DNA from: Pilaira anomala
Taxonomy: Eukaryota > Mucoromycota > Mucoromycetes > Mucorales > Mucoraceae
Assembly (NCBI GenBank): GCA_025716855.1
Contig: JAIXMQ010000007.1
Location: 248,001 to 312,000, forward strand
Length of the DNA: 64,000 bases
Direction of reading: 5' to 3'
Shown here: one piece after another, positions 1 to 12,817 of the stretch
Numbering within the stretch: position 1 is the stretch's first letter
How the letters are laid out: each line of letters begins with the position of its first letter
The notes under the pieces: model-generated
The model's database searches: none
What the model was told of the DNA's origin: nothing
Seen by the model: the letters and a program-made list of their open reading frames with translations, nothing else
Made by a program: the position numbers and the translations under genes

Positions 1-254
1 AGCTCATTTACAGAACTTAAATTTTCTTCCAATAAAAAAAAACCTTTACCTACACTGTGAGAAGATTGCTTATGTAATATCATTACACAAAAAAAAAAAA
101 TGAATTACTGCTGCAGGTACACATACAAGAAAATAAAAACAAAGAGATATAAAGCCTTAAATTGGTATTATGAGCATTGTACAGCAATGAATATATTATA
201 AATATGTGTATAGTAGTAGTAGTAGTATGGTATGTGACGAAAAGAGATCAGTTT

Positions 255-3065
255 TCAAGAAGAAAGTTCGTGATACAAATGACCAATTTCATTCAAAAGA
301 ATATTATTGATAGATTTCATGACTTGTTTTGCATGAAGACCAAGTAAAGCATTATGTTGATAATGATCTTCTTTTAATTTAAACCCTATTTTTCCACCTG
401 CCCACCTTGCTTCATAAACCATGACAGTGAATTCTAAAACGGAAAGATGATCATGCATGAAAGGTTCATCCGGTTGTTGTTGTAGTTGTTGTTGATCTTC
501 TAATGTTTGACTTGGTTTAATGAATTTAGACCAAACAAGATAAGGACATAAAGAACGTATAGTAAATTGGTCTGTTCGTTTAGTTTGGATCTTGAGTTGT
601 TGTAGCACTTTCTCTAGATCAGTCATTAATTTATCTGGACTGACTCGGAAGAGTTGGGCTCGGTTGAAGTGGAATAAACTCTTTGGATGGTCGTTTCTTT
701 TTTTAGATTTAAAGGAGGGGACGACTTCTGATTTACTTGATTTTAACACCAGTATCTTGGCTATTTATTATTATTATTAGTATTCTACATATATATAATG
801 TAACATGTATAAAATTACCTTTTTGGCTTGATGTGGTTGTATCTGGTTGATTTTCATGGGTCAACATAGGATCAAGTTGAGTAGGTAAATTACCTGTAGA
901 ATTATCAAATGAGGTTCGATTTTGCTTTCGATTGATTGACATTTTCTTCCAAGCAGGTCTAGAACTCGTACTGGTAGTTGAATGAATCGATTGTCGTTTT
1001 GATTCTGATATAATCACTTGACTATTACTCTTACTATTTAATTCTAAAAGAAAAAAAAAATTATATTAATAAATAAAATAAATAGATTACAAAAAAAAAA
1101 CTTACTGGATTCATCTGTGGCAGTTAATACAGAAGAAGATGAAGAAATACTAGGTGCGATCGGGATGGACTCTACATTTGCACGTGAAGATAATTTAAGA
1201 CCAAATTTCTTCATGGTCTGTAGACTCTTTTGTCTTAGTAAAGTAGATTTTCGTACGACAGGTATATTTTCACTTTTGGATAGAGTAGGTGTTGGTATAT
1301 CATTTGGTGATAATCTAGTTGGATAAGTTTTAGTACTTTTGGCTTGAAATACTGGTGGTGGAATAGGTAACTCAGGTAATTTTTTTGATGCATCAAAAGT
1401 ACGTCTTCTAACAAGTGAAGTTGAATCTAATTTCTTACTTGGATCTACTGCTGCACTACTACTACTACTAGCGACTAAAGTACTTGTGGATCGACTGAGA
1501 GTGACAGGAGGATTTTCTGTAGTATTTAATAACTGTTTCTTTCTTTCATCCGATTCTCTTCTTTCCTTTACCAAGTAATAAATCGAGACTAATGGATCGT
1601 ACATGGCAGGTAAAGATTGGAAATCGTCATGCATTTGTGTCTTTTTTCGAGTCGATAGAGTGCGTCTCCATTTAGGTCTACTTGCTAACGTTTGATCATC
1701 GTTGACCTTTTTTTGAAAGTTTTGGTCGATTTTTAAGGCAGCTACTTGGTAGGCATTCGAAGAAACAATCTTTTGTAGTTTTTCGTGAATTTCTTCGGGG
1801 CTGCCTAAACCAAACCCGTGCATTCCTTGTACGATCTCCATATCGATGGTTTCGAGTGGTTGACGGTGAGGTAAGTAGTTTCGAATGGGCTCTTCGTACC
1901 CTTTGTTCATCCAGGGATGTGCTTGAATTCCTGAGAGTGTGATACGGTCTTTTGGGTTGACGACGAATATCTTTGATAATAAATCGAGACAATCTAAATA
2001 ATAAAGCATTTAAATACATATAATATAAACACACACATATATATATATATATATACCTTTTCCTAAATGATCAGGGTAATCTTCTACAAGGCCAGATTTG
2101 ATCTTTTCATGTAAAGCAGGTAAATTGGTATCATCAAAGGGTACTCTACCACACACAAGTACATATAAAACTACACCGAAACTCCAAACATCGACTTCAG
2201 GACCTGTATACTCTTTTGCTTTTAATAATTCGGGTGCAGCGAAATAAAGAGAACCACAGAAAGTATTGAGTTGTTCAGTTGGAGAATAAACATTAGATAG
2301 ACCGAAATCGATAATTTTTAATTGTTCAGACTGTGTAATGAGAATATTTTCGATCTTTAAATCTAAAAAAAAAAAAAAGAATGCATTAAAATAAAATGTT
2401 ATAAATTTAAAGTGATTTCTTTCTTACCTCGGTGGACAATTGAGTTTCGATGACAATAATCTAATGCACTGACAATTTGCCTAGCAAATTTCCTGGCTTG
2501 TTTTTCTCGAAGCTTACCATGTTTAATAATATAATCTAATAATTGACCACCATCTACGTATTCTAAAAACATGTAATATTTATCACCTTCAGCAATATAT
2601 TCTTTCAATTGACAGATATTTGGATGTCTTAATAATCTCATTATGGCCATTTCTCTTATCGTTCTTTGTTCGCGTTCTTCTGGCGTATCTTTTGGATCTT
2701 TTGGTTTATTCGTTGATCTATTCGTTGACATAGAGACAAGATCAACTTTAGGCATAATTTTTACGGCGTACTACAAAAAAAAAAAAAAAAGTTAGCTTCA
2801 TTTTTTTTTTCTTTGGTTCTCTAGTATATTACTTTACTTTCTGTTTATGAATATCTGTTAAACATTCTGCAAGCTTCACTTTACCCATAGAACCAGCTCC
2901 AATGGTCTTTCGATAGATTACATAATTTTGAATCTTCATGACTTGATGACGTTCAGACTGACGGCGACTTAAAGTCGATTCTTTATTTTTAAGCGAGATG
3001 GAACTAGACTTTCTGCCATGGTGTCGTGCTATTTCTGAACTCGATCTTTGTGTCTGTAAACTCAT
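255..3065 (-). CDS. Kin1/PAR-1 (MARK)-like serine/threonine protein kinase with C-terminal KA1 domain
   Basis: Six exons (2838..3065, 2428..2770, 2057..2362, 1106..1993, 819..1043, 255..760) join in frame to about 831 aa. The kinase domain lies at about residues 45-310: glycine loop [15 protein letters not shown] lysine, HRDLKIEN catalytic loop, DFGLSN, then a TFCGS activation loop followed by FAAPELL, which is typical of Kin1. A long Ser/Thr-rich, probably disordered linker follows. The last ~100 residues look like a KA1 membrane/autoinhibitory domain ([10 protein letters not shown]...GGKIGFKLK). Kin1/PAR-1 kinases act at the cell cortex in polarity, septation and exocytosis; that role is family knowledge. 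The protein is shorter than yeast Kin1 (over 1000 aa). It could equally be called MARK-like. The start is the only ATG that opens the kinase frame, and a 1.9-kb gap lies upstream. Confidence 0.87.
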
Positions 3066-4936
3066 ATTTCTTTTAAAAGAAAAATAAAAATAAAAAAAGA
3101 AAAATTAAATTAAATAGATAAAGAGAGAAAGAGAAAATAAAATAGAAAAAAAGTAATGTTTGATTTCTTTTTAGAGAAAGGTGTTTGTGCTACAAACTTG
3201 AAATTTTTACAAAGAAATATGAAAGGGGGTTATAAAGAGAGAGAGGCGGGTTTTTTTTTTATTTTTTCTTCTTTCAATTAGAAAAGGGGGAGGATTTAAT
3301 CTGAAAAAAAAAAAGAGCAGGAGAACAAAAGGGGAGGGGTTAATGATGAAAGGTTGGATCTAAAGAAATTAATACAATAGATTTTTTTGCGTGTGTGTGT
3401 AAGTGCTGCTTATTGTCTTTTTCTATCCATCTCATGTTGTACACAAATTGTTGAAGGTTAAATGGGAATATTTCATGCTTACCACGCTCTTTTTGTCTTG
3501 ACTATAAATAGATTTTACTTTGTTTTAAACAGAATATTATGAACCGTACGTTTAAATTCTGCGCATTATTTATCTGATCTTATCTTTAAAATATAGAACA
3601 ATGGAAACCTTATTCTTGGCATTCATTGAATTTTTTTTTTTTTTTTACTAGTAAAGAAACTAATAAAGGGTGGAAAAGAAATAGAAATCTCGGTTTTATT
3701 ACTATGTACAGATAATATAGTTAGGGTCACAGACATTACATATAAAAGATACATGTAACAATGTAATTGCATGCGCTTTTATTTCTTTAACAGTTTATTA
3801 CCATATTATTTGTTTCCCCTCTTTTTTTTTTTCAATCAATTTCGGGTGAATTATATAATAACTATGTATTTCAAATTGAAAAAAAAAAAAAAAAAAAATA
3901 AGAAAATGAGAATTCAATCAAAGGAGCCTTTTTCTCCCTCCCAAACAATACACGTAAAAAAAAACCAAAAAGGCCTTCTTTATCAGTATACAGTGTTTCG
4001 CGTTTGAGGATATAAATAAAATAAGGGGAAATTTGGTGCCACTATTAAAAAAAAAATCTATAATTACAAACAAAATTATTGTTCAATGAGAGAAGAGAGA
4101 TCACGCTAGCTATTTTAACAAGTTATTTGATACAAAAAAGTATAGCTTTATAAAGAGCGGCAGCAGACACATATAAGGGCCAATGAACTATGTACTTGTA
4201 GCAAATAGCTTGATGATATCATTATAATCCTTACATTGTTGGATAAGATATCACCAGTTAAAAAGATGCTAGAACATTCCAATATGATTTATAAGAGGGA
4301 AAAAAAAAAAAAAGTCTTCACATTCTTGTTTTTTCATTATTATGCATTATTTTCATTAGACACAGCGTAATTTTAATGTTCTTACTACAACCGATAGTAT
4401 TAATCATAGTATTATGTAATCTCAACATCATGAAGATTATTATTTCGGTGACAGGCTTTTTAAACAAAGACATAATAGTAACAAAAAAAGGCATAGAGAA
4501 AGATAGTAGAATAGAAGTAAGTAAGAGTTACTAACATATGTTTACATAGCCTTGTGATTATCTACAATAACAGAAATTAAACCAACCCAAGAAAGGAAAG
4601 CAGCACAATGTGTCAACAATAGAGCCAAGACAGTATACTTTACTACGGAGTTATACGTACCTTCCTTTATTTAAGACCGGTAATGGAAGCAAAAAATTTC
4701 GAAAAGACAGTTGAAATATACGAAATTTAATAAAAAGCATTAGCCGTAACACATTGAAGACAGATTTAATAATAAATATGAGTGTAAGGCTGATACAGTT
4801 ATTAAATATGATGATACCCCCGTCTCCATCAGTCCAATGAGATGAAGATGGGTCAAATAATTAATCTAGGACTAAACTGTCGTTGAACAAAAATCTTTGT
4901 ATGTACAGGATAATTGAACGATATAAATTTTATTAT
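3066..4936. other. Gap between Kin1-like kinase and PRO2 (1.9 kb)
   Basis: I see no convincing gene here. It should contain the kinase promoter (next to 3065) and the PRO2 3' end. It is rich in A and T runs and short AT repeats; the small frames around 3771-4007 are lysine/phenylalanine low complexity and lack splice or domain support. Confidence 0.5.
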
Positions 4937-6538
4937 TTAGATTTTGTAATCAGAAGGAGCAATAGTCTCATGCTTGAAAGACTTCTTTCCAGAGCCAAAA
5001 TCAGCAGCACCATCACCATTACCAATCAACTTATACTTGTAAATCACTAAACCCTCTAATCCAACAGGACCACGAGCATGTGTCTTATTTGTACTTACAC
5101 CTACTTCAGCACCAAATCCATAACGGAAACCATCAGCAAAACGAGTACTTGCGTTCCAATAACAACCAGCTGCATCCACACGCGTCATAAAGTAATCGGC
5201 TACCTCTTTGTTTTCTGTTACAATTGCATCCGTATGCTTTGATCCATGTTCATTGATATGTACAATTGCTCCTTCTACATCAGGAACGGTCTTGACGGCC
5301 ATGATCAAGTCTAAGAATTCAGTAAAGAAATCCTCTTCAGTAGCTGCTTGAATCTTGGTTTCTTTTAATTCGGAAGAAATGGCATCTGATTTCAATAAAA
5401 AGTCACGGACATTTTCTTCACATTTGAGTGTAACGCCTGCATTTAAGAGTCCTTGTGCAATTTCAAGGAAAGATCCGTTGCTCAACAAGGATTCATTTAC
5501 TAATAAAGTTTCGGCAGAGTTACATGCAGCTGTATAATTTGTCTAGAGAATCATAGAATTAATTCAATCTCTGATATCTCTCATAATATATATATATAAG
5601 CTTACCTTGGAGTCAACAACAATCTTGACAGCCTTTTCGATATCGGCTTCCTTATCAACATAAACGGAACAAATACCATCAGCATGACCAAGAACAGGGA
5701 TTCTACAGAAACAGTGTATCAGTAAAAATAACAAAAAAATAAACCCCACACTGTAGAGCTCTATCCGTCTTTCTCTTACCTAGTGTTATTTTGAATATGC
5801 TTTACCAAACTATTGCTTCCTCTAGGTACAACCAAATCAATGTATCGATCTAAATCCAAAAGGGCGCTAATATCTTCACGTGTTTCAACAATTTGAACCG
5901 ATTCCTTTGGGATACCATTTGACTCAGGCAAACTAGCCAAAGCATCTTGAATGACACGAGCTAAAGCGGCATTTGTGTGTGTAGCTTCCTTACCGCCCTT
6001 TAAAATGACTGCATTACCGGACTTGAGAGCCAAGCAAGAGATATTGACTACAACTTCAGGACGGGCTTCAAAGATAGTCAAAAGAACACCGACAGGTACT
6101 GTGAGACGATAGAGTTCTAAACCTTCTTCCAACTTGGTTGCCATCGTTACCTTCTTGGTAGGATCAGGTAACTGAGTAATATCACTTACGCCAGATAAAA
6201 TCGTATCGAACTTGTCTCCTTGACAAATATCAAGACGTTTGAAGAGAGAGCTAGAGAGTTTACCTGCTTCTACTAAACCCTCGGCAATCTTTTTTTTTTT
6301 TTTTTTTTCAAAAATAGTGTGAGTTTTCATTTAATATTATCGTGTTTTTTTTTTTTCTTTTTTCTTTTTTATAAGTTACCTTTTTATCTTGCTCATTAGC
6401 TTTAAAAATTTCTTCTCTACGTTCACTCAAGACTTGCTTAATTCTTAAAAGAGCTTCATTCTTTTGTTCATTGTTAACTGCTTGGAGGTTAACAGAAGCA
6501 AGACGAGCAGCACGGGCAATATCAATAACAGCAGACAT
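4937..6538 (-). CDS. PRO2: Gamma-glutamyl phosphate reductase (glutamate-5-semialdehyde dehydrogenase)
   Basis: Four exons (6380..6538, 5780..6288, 5606..5702, 4937..5542) give 456 aa, the same length as yeast Pro2. The enzyme reduces gamma-glutamyl phosphate to glutamate-5-semialdehyde with NADPH, the second step of proline synthesis, in the cytosol. The aldehyde-dehydrogenase fold is clear: the [20 protein letters not shown] segment, the cofactor region [16 protein letters not shown], and the catalytic cysteine in [13 protein letters not shown] at the start of exon 4. The C-terminal [12 protein letters not shown] motif is characteristic. No separate gamma-glutamyl kinase domain is fused, as in other fungi. 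It is divergent to the multicopper oxidase at 7030. Frame joins are exact at all three introns, so the gene appears intact. Confidence 0.95.
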
Positions 6539-7029
6539 GGTTTATATTTATTACTTTTTCGAGAAAAAAAAAAATAGGTACAGAAGAAAAATAAAAATAA
6601 AATAGATAAAAAAAAAAATGATTATGAGTAATAAAGAGTGTGGGGTTTTGTGCAAGGTTTTGCGGTGATTAAAAAGTAACATCTTCCACACTTAATGTAT
6701 TTAAGGTTCTTTTGATGTCATTGTATAACCTCCAGATAAGTGTCTCATGTGATTGCATTAACCATATATACTTATTCTGATGGTACCTGCATTTAAAGGA
6801 ACAGAAATTGTATAATGATTAAAATTGTAAAATATAAATATACTCCCAATTGATCTACTGCTTCATTTATAAGGTCCAAGCCAAAAAGATAATAATAAAA
6901 AAAAAAAAAAAGTAATTACTACTCCCTAATACTACATACGTTATATAAAAGAGAAAAGAAACAAATGCTTATATATTTCTGTCTTTTCTTTTATTATTTT
7001 TTTGAAGCCAGCAAGAGAGATTATAGTAT
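6539..7029. promoter_or_regulatory. Divergent promoter region, PRO2 / multicopper oxidase
   Basis: A 491-bp gap between two divergent start codons. A TATATAAAAG box at 6942..6951 lies about 80 bp before the oxidase ATG. The PRO2 side is A/T homopolymer with no clear TATA. No coding signal is seen. Confidence 0.5.
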
Positions 7030-8936
7030 ATGATCTTATTTGGACTAGTCTCTATTTTTCTTCAAGGCGTGCTTGCAGCTCATTTAGTGGGTCATCATCA
7101 GACAGGACAAGAAATCAGACAAACAATCCAAAGAAAGGAGCAAGAAATGCCCGAAAACCTACAAGAAATCAAACCATTAGGGCTTTATGATAGTAACGCA
7201 GTATATAATAAGAGAACATTCGACTTCCATCTTAGCTTAGATTATCATAATTCAGATTGTTTTAGTGAATCTTATCCACAAATATTGGTCAACCATCAAC
7301 ACCCATCACCTGCCATTCATGTTGTAAAGAATGACATTGTACGTTTTCGTATTCATAACAGTAGAGTGAATAATAATCAATCAGCGGCTATTCATATCCA
7401 CGGTATAAGGCAGTACGGTTCAAATGATGCAGATGGCGTGCCTGGTGTGACACAATTAGAGATTTTACCAGGTCATGAATTTACACAACAATTTCAAGTG
7501 TTAGAACAAACGGGAACTTATTATTATCATGCTCATATTGGTGTACAAGATGATAGTGTTCAGGGGCCATTTATCGTGTATGAAAATGAAGCATCTCTCC
7601 TAGCCGCTACAAGTAGATCCTCTTCATTCAGGATATCAGAAGGAGGTTATGAATACGACGAAGAACGTATTTTACAGTGGTCTGAATACTGGCATCAATC
7701 TGGATATGATCGACATGAGTATGTTATGAGTAAAGATTTTGTGGGAGATGAAGGTCCAGATAGTATTTTGTTGAACGGAAAGACGATTTATGATACACAG
7801 AGCTATACAGAAGAAGGGTGTGAAGGGTTTAGTGTGATTGACGTAGAGCCAAATAGGATTTATCGATTTCGAATAATTTCTTCATTGACTTTTCGGTTCC
7901 TTGGTATGTTTATTCAAGATCATGATATGGTGTTGATTGAGGTAGATGGGGAATATATCAAACCCCATGATATCAAGCATTTGGAAATGGCACCTGGTCA
8001 ACGTATGTCTATATTGGTCCAAACGGGAGATTATCCAGACGGTACCTTGTTTCCGATCGCAACAAAGTACATGTGGCACCCAAATAAACGTGGATTTACA
8101 AACAATGGATATGGTTATTTAAGGTATTCAAAACGACCTCGAAGTGCAAGAATTATGAAGAAGCCAGATATTGCTTTTTTATCGAACGAGAATATTCCAG
8201 ATGAAGCTGTTTCAGGCTGGGTAACTCATGGCATGGAGCCATTGGTGGTCACAGAGCGAGATAAAGCAATTGTAGAAGGAAAAGCATCTAGAACCATCCA
8301 TCTTGACACCATGTCAGTACTTGTACCGAATAGCACAAGAAGTTTCGAAATCAACGGTCGTATGCACGGGATATGGGGTACATCATCCACCTCGTTATTA
8401 GATCAGATATCCAATGGTTTATTAGGACCAGTCGGTTCCTTGGATCCTAAAGATAACTATTCAAGTAATCATCAAACCTATGTTGTAGGACATAATGAAA
8501 TTATTGACTTTGTATTTCAAAATCATTTTGCTCCTGAAGGGGCCTGTGTACCTCATCCTTGGCATACACATGGTTATTCCCATTATTTAATAGCAGAGGG
8601 TTCTGGTTTATATCAACATGAAGTACATAAAGATATAAGAAATTTCGAAACTCCTGTATTAAAAGATGTTACTATAAGTTATCCTGCAGTTGAACAAGGT
8701 ATCACAGCATGTGGTTGGGCTAAAGTTAGAATCTTCACGGTAAAAAAAAAAAAAAGGAGGGGGTGGGGAGGGGTTTACAGAAAGCTTATTTTCTATTTTT
8801 ACTGACATTATTTTTGTAGGATAATCCTGGGCTCTGGGCAATACATTGCCATCTTACAATGCATATGTTACATAAAAAAATGATCGTATTAGAAGTAGCA
8901 CCAGATATGATTTCGTCTTCTAGACGATCATTTTAA
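7030..8936 (+). CDS. Secreted multicopper oxidase (laccase/ascorbate-oxidase-like)
   Basis: Two exons (7030..8739, 8820..8936) give 608 aa. A hydrophobic N-terminus (MILFGLVSIFLQGVLA) looks like a signal peptide. Three cupredoxin domains carry the four copper motifs in order: HIHG (about residue 123), YYYHAHIG, HPWHTHGY, and HCHLTMH in the short second exon, so the intron splits off the last copper site. The family oxidises phenols, ascorbate or Fe2+ and reduces O2 to water. Oddities: HIHG and HAH replace the common HWHG and HSH, and the residue that would be the axial type-1 copper ligand (five after the last His) appears to be Lys, with Met one further on. No C-terminal membrane anchor is seen, so it is not a Fet3-type membrane ferroxidase. 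Substrate cannot be decided from sequence. The neighbour at 10333 is also a secreted oxidase. Confidence 0.88.
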
Positions 8937-10332
8937 TTGTAGTTAACTTTATTTTAATTTTTTATTTAATATAATCTCATTATATATATTCATAAATGCA
9001 TAAATAAACGTCTTCTCCTTTGTTGAGTAGACAAGGTATAAATTCAAGTTTTTTCTTTTTTTTTAATAATTATTTGCACTGGAATTGATATTTTCTTAAC
9101 AGGTTATATCACTTTGCGCAAATCCAAACAAATAAGAAAATGTCTTTCGGATATAAAAATTTATATGTAATATGCAAAAATCTACAGAGAACAGATAAAT
9201 AAAAGGAAGAGTATAAATATGGAAAATAAACAGAAATAATAGAACGTCGTTTTCTTTCACACGCACACACACACACTCTCTCTCTCTCTCTTTCTAATTT
9301 TACACCTCTAAGAGAGTGAGGGAGGATCTCTCTTTCTAATTTATTTTTAAACATTTGAATGCATGTGCTGCTGAAATGCATACAGATTACAAATCTTTTC
9401 AATGCACATAGTTATTTTTAATCATTGATGATTTATCTGTATACATATATATGTGTGTTGTAAGATGATGTATAGTTTATTCATCTTTCTATTATATATT
9501 CGATTCATCCCAAATCAGAATAATATAGAGAAACAGTTTTTTTTTTTTATCTTGATATATATAGAAAAAAAAAAAAGTAGAATATAATAAATATATTAGG
9601 TATAAGTATACCCCCACGTTTTAGCTTTTAAATTTAACCTGGTATATCAGGACCAGAGAGGTTGATCTCTGTTTTTATTTCCGTTTCTGGTTAAGCTACA
9701 TATAGAGCATCACATACATATTTTTTTTTTTATTCCCTCTATTGTTTGCAAAGCATTTAATATGTATTAAATAAATAACTAGTCAAATATATGAATAGCT
9801 TTTTACGTCAGCTATGTAAAGTGAAAAAAAAACATATCAATTTTTGTAATTTGATAAGATATGTGAGATAGTTGTTTGTTTTGTGTTACTATGATCAAGT
9901 ATCAAAGGTGCATATTTTTTTTTATTTTCGGTAAAACAAGTTTTATACATATTTTTTTGTTGCATGTTTATCGAATTGGTCACTATAACAGCAAACAGGC
10001 CCAAGAAAATATAACATATTTGACTTAATTGTGAACACAGCTCGTATATAAAACGTAAAAAAAAAAGGGGGGTGGTTTAATATATGCAATGTGGTATACG
10101 AAAAGATAGGATATCATATATGATAAGGGGGATTCATCTTGACAGTTTTTGTCAAATTGACTCTTTTTTTTTTTTTGCAGGATTAAACTATACAAGTCCG
10201 CAGGATTTGATGAGACAAATAAAAATATTGATAGGATTCAGGTAAACAAATAGACAACAATATTTGATACATGTATATAAAGAAGTTTTCTTTTATCTTC
10301 TTTTTTATTTTTTTATGTATACAAATAAAGAT
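8937..10332. other. Intergenic, multicopper oxidase to amine oxidase (1.4 kb)
   Basis: No gene recognised. It holds an (AC)n/(CT)n tract near 9261-9290, many A/T runs, and a TATATAAA box at 10274..10281, about 55 bp before the amine-oxidase ATG. The minus frame at 9109-9402 is repeat-derived. Confidence 0.5.
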
Positions 10333-12523
10333 ATGAAAGCTTCCTTATTTCTATTGGCAACAGCAGCCTTACACGTTTTTGCGGCGCCTACTACTGTATC
10401 TTCTGAAATCAAAGTGTCTCTGAAGAAGACCGATTCAATTCAAGCTGATTCCTTGGTCAATATCTATATTGAGTATGGCGAGAGTGAAGAACAGTTTACA
10501 CTTGCGTATGGTGCCTGTGAAGATCCTAGTTCAACTCAAGTGATTGAACAAGTAGATGCTACTACGAATGAAAAGATTGCTTGGCATGTTCCTTCTGGTA
10601 CGGAAAATGGGTGCTTATTCTTGAAAGATAATGCAGATCAAGTGGTTTCTCAAAGTCCGCCTTACACCGTGACAAAAAAACTTTCAAAACGTGCTTATCC
10701 TGAGCTTGCGGAGATGTTCTTTGACGCTGTGGATTATCATAAGAACAAAAAGATCTCTAAGCGCGCAGTTGCATCTAGCAAAAATAAAAGTAACAACATA
10801 CATGTGTGAACAAATATATTTACATAATATTTATTCCACTTTTATTTATTTATAGAAATTGGTATTGTAGGTGCTGGTATGGCTGGTTTGTTCAGTGGGT
10901 TCTTGTTGGATCAAGCCGGATTTCATAACTATGAAATTTTGGAAGCAAATGACCGACTTGGCGGGTACGACAAAGAAATGGATCTATAATATAAATCAAT
11001 TCATACTAAATAATTTTTTTTTTTTTTTAATCTGCTATATTTATTAGTCGCGTGCATACTACTTATTTTGGTAAAACAGGTACTGCCTACCAAGAAATGG
11101 GACCTATGCGTTTCCCAATTGAATTTGAATATGAAGGAAAAACGCTTCCTATTACAGATCATCAAATTGTATTCCAACTCGTGGACGAACTTAATAAATT
11201 AAACAAAAAATCATTTCATGTTGAATTTATCAAATGGTACCAAAGCCGTGACAAGTAAGTAATATAAATTGTTTACGAACTTTACTTTTTTTTTTATTAA
11301 CTTTTTTTTTTATAAAAAAAAAAAAAAGTAATTTGTATTATGTCGATGGATATCGACTTCCTAATGGTAAGATTCCTACAGTTGCAGAATATAAATCAAT
11401 TCCTCATGCTGTAACTGCCAACAATGATATTACTGCGCTCGCTACCGAAGTCAATGCAGGACTATCCGAGTTCAATATGGATCGATGGGCCAAACTTATG
11501 GGAAGTGATCTCTATGCAGCGCATGCAAAAGCGATTGAAGAAGGATACGAAGACTGGTCAGAATGGGGCTGGTTACATAACAAGATGGGTTTAAGTTTAA
11601 ACGCAACGAATTTCGCTACTGGACTTGCTCCTGGTAATATTTGGAACACTATGTATGACTCCTTTACATTTGGTCGTGCAACGAATTGGAGAACAGTTCA
11701 AGGTGGATTAAACCGTATGGCCGAAGCGTTTGGGCCTGTCGTGGGCAAGAAAGTCCAGTTCGGTATTCAAGTGAGTAAATTGGCCTTTGATGAAGATAAG
11801 AATCAAGTCTCTGTTCAATGGAAGAAAAACGTGTATGACACAAAATATGAATTGAAAAGGTATGATCATGTGATTGTGTCAGCACCGTTCAGTGTGGTTC
11901 GTAACTGGCACCTTCCAAAACTTGATTATATGTTGAATGAAGCTATTCATAATTTACCTTATAAACCATCATGTAAGGTGGCACTTGAGTTCAAGAAACG
12001 GTTCTGGGAACACTTGGATCAACCGATTGAAGGTGGTTGTGATTCTACTGATTTATGGTCCGGAACAATCTGTTATCCAGCAAATAATATTGGGTCAAAT
12101 GGAACAGGCGTTGTTTTGGCTAGTTATGTGAGTGGCCGAAAAGGACAAGATTGTTCGGCTATGAAGGAAGAAGAACATGTGGCACGTGTATTGGATGATT
12201 TTAGAGAACTTCATGGAGATGAATTGATCAATACGTATTATACGGGTAACTACGATCGTGTGTGTTGGAGTTTAGATCATTTACAAGGTGGTGGTATGGC
12301 GCAAGCAGACGCAGGACAACATAAATTGTATATGCCTTCTTACTTTAAAATGAGTCAAGGATTGGTGTTTGTAGGTGAACATACGGATATTAAACATGCT
12401 TGGATTTCTGCTGCATTGGAGTCTGCTATTCGTGGCGTGGTGATGATCTTGGTGGAAAATGGACATGTGGATGAAGCGAAAGCAATTGTAACTAAATATA
12501 ACGCTAAATGGATGAAGATTTAA
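10333..12523 (+). CDS. Secreted FAD-dependent L-amino-acid / amine oxidase with extra N-terminal domain and dibasic processing sites
   Basis: Four exons (10333..10789, 10856..10964, 11048..11254, 11329..12523) give 655 aa. The chosen ATG starts a signal peptide (MKASLFLLATAALHVFA); an upstream in-frame ATG at 10264 would precede the TATA-like box and was not used. Residues about 20-120 form a separate beta-rich domain I do not recognise. Two SKR sites (LSKR then ISKR) follow, resembling Kex2 cleavage sites. The flavin domain begins with GIVGAGMAG (dinucleotide-binding motif) in exon 2 and ends with GLVFVGEHTDIKHAWISAAL, the C-terminal FAD motif of monoamine/L-amino-acid oxidases. The family oxidatively deaminates amines or amino acids, releasing ammonia and H2O2. 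An extracellular proenzyme is inferred. The exact substrate class is uncertain. Confidence 0.85.
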
Positions 12524-12727
12524 CAACAAAAAAAATTCATATTTTTATATTGATTTTAATAAACTATTTTTATTTGTACTGTATATTTATTTATTTATCA
12601 ATCATGCGAAAAGAGACCCTTTTTGTGGAAATCTCAGATTTTACAAAACAAGTACACACACTTTTTTTTTTATACAATTTTTTTTATACAATTTAAAAAA
12701 AAAAGGGGATAAAAAGAGGGAAGAAAT

Positions 12728-12730
<3 letters not shown>

Positions 12731-12766
<36 letters not shown>
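12731..12766. repeat. (GA)n microsatellite
   Basis: About 18 GA units between the convergent amine oxidase and PP1 genes. Confidence 0.95.
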
Positions 12767-12769
<3 letters not shown>

Positions 12770-12817
12770 AGTTTTAAGAAAAAAATATGCAGTAGTTGAA
12801 AAAAAAAAGGTTATTAT

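Noticed and set aside
3771..4007. 78-codon plus-strand frame
   Set aside because: Phe/Lys low complexity generated by T and A runs; no start context, domain or splice partner.
9109..9402. 97-codon minus-strand frame
   Set aside because: Encoded largely by an (AC)n/(CT)n tract, with no recognisable protein features.
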